The position numbers and the translations under genes were made by a program. Below the pieces are notes generated by a model. That model saw only the letters and a program-made list of their open reading frames with translations, did not search any database and had not been told where the DNA came from. From NCBI RefSeq assembly GCF_021155765.1, contig NC_060118.1, forward strand, positions 6,076,001-6,140,000: a DNA stretch of 64,000 bases, read 5' to 3'. This document shows, in pieces, positions 13,046 through 25,600 of the stretch (its first letter is position 1; each line of letters opens with the position of its first letter). The stretch comes from Diprion similis (taxonomy: Eukaryota; Arthropoda; Insecta; Hymenoptera; Diprionidae).

Positions 13046-13674
13046 TACTCTTCAAGTACTTTTTATTCCACGAAAGAGGAAAATTTTAACACCGTGAGTG
13101 ATAATTAAAGGTTGATTTGAACTGATAATCTTGAATGGAGTACCCATGAAATGCTTTTCGGCATAGCTAGAAAAAGGGTTTGCAGATCTGCCCTGTTGTT
13201 ATATGGATAATTTCATAGCGTGCGATACTGCACCGTTGTAACAATAATACATTAATTTTCAAATTCTAGAACGGTCGAAATACGCGAATACGCTGTGAGT
13301 AAAAAAAGGACCGAAAACTGATTCTTTTGTTTGAATTTCTAAAAACTTATTGACACTTTGTTCCGGTTGAAATTTCAATTTAGCCTAATATCATCGTTCG
13401 TAAGAGGAGGTTCAGAGGAAAAAAATGGTATGTGAAATCGATGTATAAGATGTGTTTGTTTCAAGATAAAAATTGAAAAACAGAAAAAATCTATCAGTTA
13501 CACCTGTTATTCCGAAACTTACGTGTCAACGCAATTATACATAACGATACCATATACAGTCTTGTGGAAAATTAATTTCGGAAATTGCATCATATTTCCT
13601 GCAGGATCTGATAATACGTTAGGCCTGTGGTCTTTATGGAACCTCAGATACACTTTGTTGGTCAATAATTTTAT

Positions 13675-13790
13675 TCAGACCGAGCAAACGATACCGGCAT
13701 TTCGACGACGTCCTCTGACAAGTCAATTAGAAGGTATACAGACTGGGGTGGTTTATGCGCGCTCGGCGTGTATGACATAATTATTCGTTA
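13675..13790 (+). repeat. Duplicated upstream block, copy 1
   Basis: The words ACGATACCGGCATT and GACAAGTCA, then GGTATGACATAAT-like sequence, recur in the same order at 28440-28570 and 35465-35580. Each copy lies about 2 kb upstream of a GR gene, so it appears to have been duplicated along with them. Confidence 0.5.
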
Positions 13791-14929
13791 TTAAGAACAC
13801 TACTAGTGCACGTAAAACTCTGGGGTCTAGTACAGTTTACTCCATTGATGGGAGAGGATAAATTGCCGCGAAAGTCTTCAATTTTGCTGCATCATGATTC
13901 ATGTGAGAAAAATCGAAAGCAATTTATCATTTTTTTAGACTTGATCTTAGAATTAATAATTTCACTGTTTTTCCAATTACTTGTTTCATTGTTTCTTCAC
14001 TTCCCTGTATTTCCAAACAATAAATCCAGTGTTTCTCACATTTAAGTTTGTCAGATTTTTAATTTGAGTAGCTCACACAGACCAATATAATTTTTGTATT
14101 TTCAATCCGTCGGCGTCTGTATTTTGGATTTGACTGCAATAATAGATTTTTAGAAATTGCAAGGACAGCACGAATAGATTTATAATTTCAGTTTCAGAAA
14201 GCCAAGATCGATTTTCGAATTTTACGAGTAATACCCAAACTCACGTCACTAAGTTTGTCCAAACAGAATTCATTAATTCTAGATTATTTACGTAAATTAA
14301 ATAGATAAAACTACTCAAAGTTATCTGCTATATAATACTGTACAGCTATTGCACACTGTGTGGAAAAAAAATCGGTCGTAATACATCCGACCAAACATTT
14401 TTTTACATAACCAAAATGTTTAGTTGATTTTTATAGCGCACAAGAATAAAATGTTTTAGTAGTGTCTAGGCAAAGGTTTGGCATAATTATCTCACATATT
14501 GTGTTGCGATTGGAAATCAGATCTATACAGTGAAATCATTTTTTGAAGGTTGAAAAATGATTGTTTAATTATTATAACTGAACAAATTACCGTATCAAAA
14601 AAAGTATTATTTCATTGCATTGACCAAATTAAAATTGAGATTTCGTATTCATAAGTACATTCATTCTTATTCAAAGTTTTTGTGCGATTTTGAAATAATT
14701 ATTTCATTAATTTTGGTATTTACAACAAAACATTGGATCCCTACGGGAAACATTTCTAAAATTTTTTTCTAAAAATTGATTTTTTTACAACAGCAGAAAG
14801 TTTCCTCAAAGTCCAATAAAAGGAAATGGACGCCGTTTGTTTTTAAATGATACAATATAATTCTACTTTAAATATAGTTTAGCATTTTTATGGAACGATA
14901 CACATCGGTGGAAAATAATACAATATTCA

Positions 14930-15006
14930 TTAGCATGACTCGCGTGTCACTATCTCGTATGAGGATCAAGCTTAGATAAGTGTATTTCTAACCTACAAGT
15001 ACAGCT
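14930..15006 (+). promoter_or_regulatory. Conserved upstream block of GR gene 4
   Basis: GTGTCACTATC, ATGAGGATCAA and AAGTACAGCTG in this order match blocks at about 21860-21915, 29550-29605 and 36215-36280 upstream of the next three GR genes. It lies about 0.5 kb before the start codon. It could be a promoter, an enhancer or a 5' non-coding exon. Confidence 0.45.
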
Positions 15007-15528
15007 GATCACGCTACGTAATCCTGCTTGTCAAGGTACATGCAGTAATCGATATCTATTAAAATATAAATTCTTTCAAATTAAAATACCTTTTCCATGT
15101 CAGCTCGATTTAATCATGTAATCAATGTACAACCTGCAATAATTTTTGTCATACCAATGTTGTATAATAGATATGATATTACACCTTGAAGAGACGTGAT
15201 ATAGAGAGTCGCAAGTCACAAGGTCATCTTTGAAAAATATTTTGAGATAACGATTTTCTATCCCATGATGAATCTCGCGTCGTATGAATTCAAAGTAAAA
15301 AAATTGGAACGGAAGTATACAGAAACCTTTCTCAATTCCGAAGTGTATGAAAACGTATATATCGTTTTACTAAAGTAAGACATTATTGTGTAGTATTATG
15401 ATTTACAGGTTATTGGAATAACAACATTTGTACCAACAGTGGGATTATAATTTGAGCAACCAAATTGCTGGTACTCAACGTTTTCAGTGCTTGAAAAGAG
15501 AAGAGAGGAAACCCGAATTGGAAAGAGG

Positions 15529-18500
15529 ATGAGGTTACCGATGCCGAACTCATTGGCTGCAGCATTTTCACCGACGCTCTTGGTCAACTTGTTTTTCGCA
15601 ATCGGCGTCCTCCACTATCCACAGAAGAAACGTCGACCAATTCTTTCAGCTCTGTGGGCGGCAACCCATGTCACGGTTTACATGGTTTTTCTGAGTATGG
15701 CAAATTTGATGGAGTTGAAGGAGTTCATGGGTTCGACAATTGCGGCCAGTAACTATCGGTTCAACGGTTACTTTCAGACGATCTTCATCTCTGTTTCGAT
15801 GTTTCTATCGCAGTCTAAGGATCGGGTAATGATCATTATATGAATTAGGTTCCTACAAAAAATTTATAGATTTCTTTGTTTGCTTGTTGATAATGGAATT
15901 AACGTCCTATGTTCCAGGTTACTACGAAAATCGTGATCAAGGCAATGGCCATCGATGAGCGATTGAGAGTGCTGGGTGTACCCCGTGATTATGATCTAAT
16001 TTTTAAGGCTCAAATTATTCAGCATAGCGTAGCTTTCAGCTACCTTTTCATCTTAATAGTCTTGGATTTCTTTTACGTCGGTCTTGACTATCCCAGCGAG
16101 TCAACCCGCATCGGTTTTCTGCTGTTTGCTCATTATTTCTTGGTCTTCGCTTATGTCATAGATTCTAGCTACACCAACAGCGTCAGGTAATTTTCCAATG
16201 CCAAGCCTTATGCTTTAGATACAGGTTTTTCCGATACAGAGCTAGAAAATAATGAAATTTACTTTGGCGAATGTAGTATTAAAGCGTGAATCTGGCGAGG
16301 TATTTGTTAATGCAATAATTGGTATAACATGACAATGACTTTTTGTCTGGCACAGTTATTTCCGCAACAGGTTCAAGGGCCTGAATTCACTTCTCGCAGA
16401 AACGGATTTCCAAAGAAGAACTGAAGTGCAGCTGATTCAGGAATCGAATAACCAATTTTCACAAACCAACTCCTGGACATATAATGAAATCATTGGGAAT
16501 GCGTTATCCATCAGACCTACAAACAACCAATGGCTGTTGTACGTCACCAAAGAAATAAGGTACGCATGTAACTTATTCCTTTCTGAAACCTTGAACATTT
16601 TCTTTGACATATTGACACTTTTTTTTTTGTAACGCTGAACAAATAACTGTGGCAAAACGATTTACTCTGAAAGAAGTGATCCCATTTCCTGTCACTTTTG
16701 TTACACGGTATTTCTGTAGTACAGATCATTTGATGTTTTTGGAACCGGGTTTAAATTCAACGTCCAAAAATCTGTCAGAAACAATTTTCCGTATTCTCTG
16801 ATGCAACCACATTGATTCTTTTACTAAGTAATCAGTCTTGGAAATTTTTGACCGAAGGAAATTAAATGAAAACTCGGTATAAACGTGATAGCGCGAAATA
16901 ATTTGAAAGCAAAGAATCTTGTCCACGTTTTAGATTCCTTTTTTGCACATATCCGCGAATGATTGAGTTGTGTTTCAGAGCAAAGTTTGGTAAAATTTCA
17001 CGATGTTTTACCATTCCTAAGAACAATATGTGCCTCAAAAATTTCATCCCAACGGGTGTTCTGCATACACTGTCACTAAATCGACTCCTAATCCGTCTGG
17101 AACTAAAATTTAGCGTTTAATACTCCGCTGTTTCACATGCGAAGTTTTATTTACAGTTCTTATAAATAGATTTGCAATGTATCACACTGTTGTTCGTTTG
17201 ACGGTGAAGAAAAAGAATGTTCATTCAATAATTACGTCACACGCCAAGGTCGAGGGCAAAAGTATGACAAGACCTGCCAGGGGAAGGGGAGTGTCAGGCT
17301 TGGTGGTGTCACATCTAATCTAAAATATAGATAAAACTGAATATGGCCACTGGTAAAATGATCGTTAAAGAAATATATCATTTTGAAGTTTCAAATTGTT
17401 TGTATTTACACCTTTTCGGCAGACGTGGCTTTATTCAAAACATTCGCGCGCTGATTTATCGGTGCCTTTTGTATTCATCCACCGAAAGACCAATGACGTT
17501 TTTGCAGTTCCTTTATTTCTTTGTCATTAAAAATAGAAAAATTGTACAAGGCTCTGTTTAATAAACAATGGCGACGATGCTCTATGGTTAGATGAAGATG
17601 TTGACACATCCAATATAAAAAGATAAAATTAGGAGTGCTGTTTTATTCAAGTTTTACATTAAAAATTGCCTAAATGACTAACGTCAGAACGAGCCCCCCC
17701 CCATCCGGAGGTGGGGGGGGGGGGTGGGGTGGGGGTGACGTTATTTATGGATAACCCCACACGAGGCCTCGTTCATAATTTTAAACTCCTAAGATTTGAC
17801 TGGTCATAATTCTTTCGATTCTAAAACTTTGGGAATATGTTCTATTCGATTCAAAGAGTTTTTTTTTCACAGTTTTTTGAAAACTACCGAAAATGAGGAA
17901 TTTCGGGTTGTATTTCTACCACACATTTTACGTATCTTTAAGGACGGGCCCTGGTCGATTTCGACGTTGACGTATATAATTCCACGTATCCCAAGCGCGA
18001 AAAGGGCTCGACAGCCCCATTCTAGACACAATTCTAAACAAAAACACTCCAACAAGTTTTCCTTAGACGCAGAAATAAAGAAATGGCATGGATTTCACGA
18101 AATCGCAATAGTAAATTCGTAGAACTCATTCAAAAGTAATAATAATAACTTGACAATCGAATTAGGTATTCGTGCTTATTGAAAACGTGCCTTGTTTCTT
18201 TTACTGTTTTTCTACTACTCTGCGACGGTTTGATTATGACGAGACTGTTTTCGTCAGATATCTGATTTTTATTTTACGTAAGAGACATGCATTTGTCAAA
18301 ATAATAAAACTCTTTTCGAAGTACGGGCTCCCTGCGGAAATAAAGCGGGAGCTTAATTGGCGTTTTTGTGCGTATTCGTAAGCGGCCAGACGTGTAACTT
18401 CGCATCTGCCTTACATGCTCAAAGGTGAATTTTTAAACGTTCCAAACAATCGTATCCATGAAGTGTGGAAGGTGATTTTACTCATAATAGCCTCCTTCTC

Positions 18501-19490
18501 ACCCGAGCTACACAATGCGAAGAAATAAAAAACTGTTGACCTGGGAACTGTTCTTGGAATTGACAGAATGACCCATTATACATAGTACCTATAGTTGTTC
18601 CCGGAATCTGACCACTCTTGAGAAACACACACGTTCAATATTATGTGTCCAGAACTATACATCGAGATCTTTACAACACGACGGTGGAATTGAACCAAGT
18701 GTATGCTACCCAGGTTCTCTTTTCAATCACGTTATCTTTTGGTTTGATAACGGCTCTTCTGTACACGGCCTACGACCTCGCAGCTGACGAACTGTCTCTA
18801 TCTCTTTTTGACATCGTGATGACCAAGATTGCTTCTGCCATGTGGGTTATATATTATATTGCAAAAGTTGTTTGGCTCGTTCATACTTGTGCAGCTACAA
18901 GCAACGAGGTACTTGATCAATTTTGAAGAATGTTACACGCACTTTTGTATCAGAAACCGATAATGACTGAATAAGTATGAGGAATGGATGAGTTTCGCAG
19001 CCGACATGAGATTTAGAATCACTTTACAGGCTATGAAAACTGGGATATTGATCCAGGATCTCGCGGATTCGGCTCCGATCTATAATGGAGATGTTCGCGA
19101 TGAGGTACATATGAATCCGACATTTCAAGTAGTGGCATATCAATTTATTCCATTTCAAGAGTTTTTTTGTTCTATGCCGCAGGTCAGTGTCTTCATTCTT
19201 CAGCTGATACAAAATCCCCTCTATTTCACGGCAGGAGGATTTTTCACTCTGGATTACGGCCTGCTGCGAAAGGTGAAAGTGACTGATCGAAAACTGCAGA
19301 TAATTTATTTGAATTTCTAACTTGACGTCAAGACCTTTCGTAACTGATAATTGTTCGAAATTTACAGATGATCGGATCAGTGACGACTTTTCTCGTTATT
19401 TTGATTCAAATGCGCAGTATTTATGAATCCAAAAATGCACACAATAATGCCACGCTTTCTACGCTACCAACGAAAAATATCACAGGCTGA
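15529..19490 (+). CDS. Gustatory receptor gene 4
   Basis: Intact GR-family receptor of 437 residues. Exons are 15529-15825, 15918-16186, 16356-16559, 18653-18908, 19030-19104, 19183-19272 and 19368-19490, with GT-AG junctions and phases 0,2,2,0,0,0. The start is set at MRLPMPNSLAAAF by alignment with paralogues. An in-frame ATG 14 codons upstream (15487) is possible but unlike them. Exon 2 ends SSYTNSVR, exon 4 opens RTIHRDLYNTT, exon 6 has LIQNPLYFTAGGFFTLDY, and exon 7 has MIGSVTTFLVILIQM. The tail has NNAT and NIT sequons. Intron 3 is about 2.1 kb, much longer than the others, with no recognisable gene inside. An AATAAA occurs at 19752. The GR family is certain; the ligand is unknown. Confidence 0.93.
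16560..18652 (+). other. Long intron 3 of GR gene 4
   Basis: About 2.1 kb, where the equivalent introns are mostly 0.4-1.0 kb. It contains the C-rich and G-rich tract at 17694-17738 and no supported gene. Open frames at 17343-17561 and 17796-18122 show no family features. Confidence 0.5.
17694..17738. repeat. C-run then G-run tract
   Basis: A run of C is followed after ATCCGGAGGT by long runs of G. The two runs can pair as a hairpin, and the G strand has the spacing needed for a G-quadruplex. Confidence 0.7.
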
Positions 19491-20249
19491 GTTACCTTCT
19501 TGAATTCTACTTCAATGAAACTTTCAAGAATTTTCAGAACCAAGCACTGATCCAACTATTATTAAGACGGGCGTGAACTAAGAATTCATCAGGATCGCTC
19601 AATCATTCGAAAACTTCTGCACACTTTGAATTCGAAAAAATTCTCTCACCGTGCGGTAACAAATTGCAATACAATTCTGGATTTACTCATAGTACTGAGC
19701 ATGTAAGTATAATATACGCCATCTCTAATCTATATTAGAAAAAAAATGTACAATAAATAGTATAAAATACAAAATCTTATCTTAATCTATCTTAATATAG
19801 TCAAAATCAATGCGAACTTCAATCGACTGGTGGAAGAAATTTGCAGTCTTCACGTCGAGCGTATTTAAAAAAATTCAACGGGATAACTTTTGTCATTAAG
19901 ATCTGCTACACAATGAAGATATACCAAGGCACCCTAACCCTTGCCAATTGACTGTCTAAATGGAAACAGAATATCGTAATCTATTGTTTCAATTTTTCAC
20001 TATTTTGAACTTGCACCAATTCAGATATGGTGATACAATACCGAATAATATGACATGAAAGCTGTTATAGACACAACATTTCCTTACCAATGACGTTCGC
20101 AACTGTTACCTGTTTTCTGAACCACACGCACCTACAGCTGGCAACAATCATGTTCATTCGAATAAATCTGTACATCACATCGATGGCCCCTAATAAAATT
20201 TACTCAACTTCAGAGAAGCTGATTATAAAGAACATAACTTTGGTGTAAT

Positions 20250-20480
20250 GATAATTATCCAAGAGACTTTACGGACCTTGATGATAAAGCAATTAAATTC
20301 TGTGTATAAGTATAGAAGATAATTGTTTTATCATCAATCTGAGCAACTCTACGGATCCCGATGATAAAACAGTCAACTTCTGTATATAAGCATAAAAGAT
20401 AATTGTTTTATCATCAATCCAAGTAACTCTACGGACCCCGATGATAAAAGAGTTAACTTCTGTGTATAAGCATAGAAGAT
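20250..20480 (+). repeat. Tandem repeat, three units of about 80 bp
   Basis: AATTGTTTTATCATCAATC recurs at 20321 and 20401, and ACTCTACGGA, GATGATAAA and TGTATAAG recur at the same spacing. A first, more diverged unit starts near 20250. Confidence 0.85.
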
Positions 20481-21433
20481 ATCTTACTTCTCTGCGAGTA
20501 ATAAAGCTTCACCGGCCAGAGTCCCAATAAGCTACCCATTATTCAAAACAATATTAATCGTATCCGATAAAGCAATTGCGGCGATTCGCATTTTCCGTCA
20601 CTGTGTTCCATAACTTCAACAACTTCGCTAACCGATAGTTTTCACCGTTGCCTGTATATTTGAGTACAAATTGTCTGTAATTTTATAAATAATCCGAAGG
20701 GTACACGATTGAATGTGTTTTAGAAATTTTTACTGCTGTAGTCAGTGCAACATAACCGGCATGAGTCCCATTTTATTCACTCATGTAACGCCTATAATCT
20801 TCAGAAGTTTAAATCGACACATTCGATACCCAATGCAACTTATCACCCACAATGTAACCTTCGTATTGTCGCCAATTTTGTAAAACGTGAATAACAATAC
20901 TTCCTGTTACTTGTGTATGTTTCAGTGCGGTATTGAACAATATCTATGCGATAATGCCCGAAACAGGCGATTACCATCACCAACAATTCACCTGTTTTAC
21001 TCACTTTTAATTTAGGATACAAAATTTTTTCACTTTGACGTATAACTTTTTGTCACCATGTACATATAACAGAGGATACGCCAACTTCTCTGTCGCCAAA
21101 AGCATTTTATAGTTATCGAGAAATAACTAATTCAGGCATACTTCATCAACAATTTATGAATTGTTATCAATTGCATTGTACACATTCATTTATATAATTA
21201 TATTTAGTGGGCACGATATAACTGTTAACGAGCCTTGGCCAGAAAAATTTCCCACACAGTATTGCTTTATTATACGACCATCGGTTCGAGTCCTTACTTG
21301 CTATTGTCTGGTAATACGCACTAGTCGTGTAGGTAACGAAACAAATAGCTCTATTGTAGTAAATGCACGTCGATAGGTTTATAGCACAGAGAGAGTGACG
21401 TCAAAGTTATCGGCTGCGAGAAAACAGGAGCTC

Positions 21434-21509
21434 GATTCTTGGAAAGAGGACTCTAGATGTCGCATGCTAAAGCATCAAGGGGACATTTAGAGTCCTATTT
21501 TCAAGAATC
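21434..21509. ncRNA. Short near-perfect hairpin, pre-miRNA-like
   Basis: Arms 21434-21461 and 21482-21509 are inverted copies of 28 nt, pairing at 25 Watson-Crick positions plus two G-U pairs on the plus strand. The loop holds a second small hairpin, ATGCTAAAGCAT. Size and pairing fit a microRNA precursor, but a tiny palindromic transposon would look the same, and no known miRNA was recognised. Confidence 0.35.
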
Positions 21510-21859
21510 AGGCCTAGAATCTGGATGGTGACTGTACCGATGGCGAATAAGTTAAAATAATGGATTTCTCGATTAATTGGAAAAAAATAATCGATTATTT
21601 TTGGTCATTCTTAGGATAGAGTAACCAATAGGAGGCTATTATTCCGGCCTGAAGGCTGAGTGAGCACCACCCACTGATATATATTTATGTCAGTGATTAA
21701 GAGATGCAAAGAATTGTTCGTGAATTAATTTTTCCATTCAAATAATCTGCACGTAGGTATATAAGCATAATTTATTCAAGCAGACACGTAATGATTCAAT
21801 TAAACCGGTTTGCAATTATGTTACATTCATCATCATTACTGACAACATGAAATTATCCA

Positions 21860-21915
21860 ATGTGAGGATGGAAACAAGAGAAGGACCTTTTTTATTGCGA
21901 GTACAGGTTCTTAGA
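21860..21915 (+). promoter_or_regulatory. Conserved upstream block of GR gene 5
   Basis: AATGTGAGGATGGAAACAAG, then GGACC, TATTGCGAGTACAG, matches blocks upstream of GR genes 4, 6 and 7. It lies about 0.75 kb before the ancestral start position. Confidence 0.5.
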
Positions 21916-22640
21916 TGTGCCTTATACTTCTACATTGTGCAGAACATCAGGCGGAAATAAATATTAAGAAGAAATCACGTATTTTAAGATATCAGAATGA
22001 GTTCTTTGTGTCAGTTCGTGATTTGATCGTATCACCCGATAACCGCAGTCCAATTCAAACCGAAATTGTTTTAAAGGACGAGGACGTACGCCAGAGTCAA
22101 AGTTGATACTTTGGAAACGTTTCGGTGTCTTCTTTACGTTTTCCTTTCAAATTCCATGATGGTGCAAAGTGGTAAGTGAAATGGAAATTTTGCTTTCCTT
22201 AAAGACCAATTCTCACAGTTCTTCGATAATTTTTGAGTAAGAGAAGTGATGAAAATTTATCAAAAGTTCTCGATAAAATTGGATCGTTACAATCAGCAAG
22301 AAACAAATTCGGAGAATTGTCTATAATGGTACTGGTTTCTCGCATGTTCTAGGTCGAAAGAATGTTAGAATACTGCAATAGAAATTTTTTTGACAAATTG
22401 ACATTTTCATCAGAACTGTTTTTTCTTTTTTCTTTTGATGGCCAAGATTTACGAAATTCTCATCCGGTTTGCATAATTTGCTAGTTTGTCTATCGGTATA
22501 AAAATACTGTCTTCGAGTATTATGACATTCAGAATAAAGTAAACCAACAACTTGGTTTTGTAAAAACGATTGTCTTTCATACACATATGTATACATGGAT
22601 TTCTCGATGAAGCAGATGAAATAACAAAGTAAAAGAAACC

Positions 22641-25600
22641 ATTAACTTACCAGCCCCAGGAACATTACGAGAAGCTTTCTCACCGATGACTGTAACGATG
22701 TTGATCTTCGGAATGGATGTTTTCCATTATCCCAAGGACAGACCTCGACCATTATTATCAGCTATCTGGGGCCTGTTGATTGTAACAATGGATGTGGCAC
22801 TGTTGAAAATGTCGAAATTGTCAGATGTGACAGAGTTCATGGGATCCTCAATCGCGGCCTCCAACTATCGCGCCTTCTGTTACATCCACCTTCTTTTTGT
22901 TGCCATCTCGATATTCACCTCGCAGTTTCAGGCTCAGGTTGTAATAATTATTATTCTTATAAAATTTGTATAATACGCAAACAAGTTTACCCGCAATACC
23001 AAAATGCACAATCTTTGGACGGTCTTATTATTTTGTGTTCTTCGTTTTTTTTCACGAACAGCGTCATTAAAAATTATGTCATGTTCCAGGCTACTAGAAG
23101 AATCTTTCGCAATTTTATCACCATCAACGCTCAGCTGAAAACAATGGGAATCCCCAATGACTATAGACTGGTGTACAAAACTCAAATTATTGATCTACTC
23201 GTCGGTTTTACATTCATGCTTGTCTTACATGTCCTGGATTTAATCTACATTGGCCTTGATTATCCTGACCAGGTCTCTCGCATCAGCTTACTATTTGCCG
23301 CACATCACTTTTTGACCTTTGCTTTCGTACTTGATGTTACCTACACTGCTTGCGTCAGGTGATCATAATATACACTTCAACAGAATTCCTGTGGATATCT
23401 CGAAATGACGTTATCGTGATACTGAACATACCATTGATTCTGATACAATTCCTGAAACCTCAACAGTTTATTTTAATGCCTTTGTATCATGTTCAGTTGG
23501 TGCTGAAAAAAAACTTTGACGTATCAAAACATAAATGAAAAATAAAGGTTACTGAAAATCGACTCACAAATTGCTCTACTTCGGTGCTGACTTCAAATTG
23601 AAAATTTCGTCGCTACAATTCAACTGTTGCTATTGTGACACAACTTTCCAAGGTTACATGGAACGCATATCGTAAAGCGTTATAGAAATTGTATGTGACT
23701 TAAGGTTTAGTTTACCCATACGACATGTTTCAACTGGTCAAACTGATGTTCAGATTTCAGTTGTAGGAATGCGGAGCAGTGTCAGAATTTTTGGAATATT
23801 TCACACAGTTGCAGAAAACTGCAACAATGATACGTACCTCATATAATTAATTTTTTTCACAGATATCTTTGCAACAGATTCCGACGCCTCAATTCCTTTC
23901 TTACAGAATCGAATTTACTAAAGACAAGAAATATACTATCCGGAAGACCAACAAACAACCAGTGGCTCCTTGGTGTCACCAAAAAAATAAGGTATCAAAG
24001 TAGGCTCTCTTTTGTGAAACTCTGACAATTTTCAGATCAACCGTGATAGAGATCGAATTTTTTTTATGGCAAATCCAAATCTGTGAAAAAATCTGATTAT
24101 ATGTCGCACCTTGGCGACAAAGGTGACACAACTAAAAAAACAGTTATTTTCAAAAATCAAACCGTCAAAAGCTTAAAGGGATAGTCCTTTGAACTTTCAA
24201 GGAGACTGCTTAATATCAAAAAGTTTGTTCACACCCAACAGAATGATGCGAATCAAAGTTGAAGTTGTCATAAGAACTCTGAAGGGAGACATCACAAATA
24301 CGGTACAAAACCGATGCGCTGCGATAGCATCGATGCGAAACCTTTGCTCTCTGGTGGCAAGTTTCGAAACCACACAAACGTCACTTTGCATTGTTATAGA
24401 TTCGAACCTCAGCAATCGAAATGTGGTATTAACTAATAAACGTTAATTTTTTAGTTATGTCACCTTAGTCGCCAAGGTGCGATGTGTCGTTTCATGAAAT
24501 CCGGTTTCAATTCAACGTCAGAAAACTGATTAAAATAATATTTCCTCGTCACCAATTGTAACCACAGCAAACCCGTTCTAGGGTGATCAAAGAAAGTGGT
24601 TTTTAATAGCGTGAACGTGAATCACAGGAATGGAAAATGATACCTGTGTGCATAATATCTACATACGAATAATTGAAGTTGTTTGTAAGCAACGCTTGAC
24701 AATACTTTACGATACTCTGCGGCTGATCAACACGATGCGCTTCAACCATCTTTGCACGGGTTGAATAAAGTCTTTTCGATGGGTTTTTCCACGCCACCCC
24801 CGCAAATTCATTACTAACGATTTTGCACTTATGACGTTATTTTTCACAAAGGCAAATTATTGGTTCATAGTTTTTATAAACAGATTCGCAATCTGACACA
24901 ATATTGGTATACTGACCGTTTATAAAAAAGGCGAGAGACACATAATAGCGTTGTTACTGGTATTCTGGTCAATTTTGGTAAATAAAGACATGAAATATCA
25001 AATCTTCAGAAAAATACATCGAGAACTGTGTAAAGCGGCAATGGATTTCAACCGAGCGAACGGCATCCAGATTCTCTGTTCAGTCTTGTTGTCCTTCGGT
25101 TTGATAACGTCTCTTCTCTATACCGCCTACGACCTTGAGGTTGAAGCGCCGTTGGTTTTGCTTTCTGACGTCGTGATGACCAAGCTTGTTACTGCAATAT
25201 GGGCTGTATATTATATCCTGAAACTTGCATGGGTTGTTAACGCTCATGCAGCTGCAAGCTCCGAGGTACTCGATCAATTTTATACAATGCAACAGGCACT
25301 TTTGAGGTTAATGTATCAGTTTTCGTCAAGTCACAGTAGATTAATACCAGTTCCGATCATAGTTTGATCCAACTGTCGCCACATTCCTTTCATTTGATCG
25401 GAGATTACGTCCATATCAGTGCAGATACAGGGGTACTTTGACCTAAGTGAACACTAATTTTTATATAACTAAGTATGCCAAATATTAAAACTTATGTCTA
25501 AAAGTTGTTCATTGTTCGCGAACACCCAGTAATCGAAGATATTAAAGTTCAACTTGACAAAATACATAATTTTATAAAGACAGCCACAAACGGTACAGTA

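Larger units (their letters stand above)
11448..15528. other. Intergenic region between GR genes 3 and 4
   Basis: No gene is supported over 4 kb. It holds a MITE copy (12804-13045) and two blocks shared with the upstream regions of later GR genes (about 13675-13790 and 14930-15006). The open frames at 13523-13780 and 13806-14045 lack family motifs, and the first overlaps a duplicated non-coding block. Confidence 0.6.
19491..22640. other. Intergenic region between GR genes 4 and 5
   Basis: No gene is supported. It contains the 80-bp tandem repeat (20250-20480), the hairpin at 21434-21509 and the conserved upstream block of the next gene. Confidence 0.6.

Noticed and set aside
17796..18122. 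108-residue open frame in GR gene 4 intron 3
   Set aside because: It overlaps an antisense open frame, has no motif and lies inside a well-defined intron.
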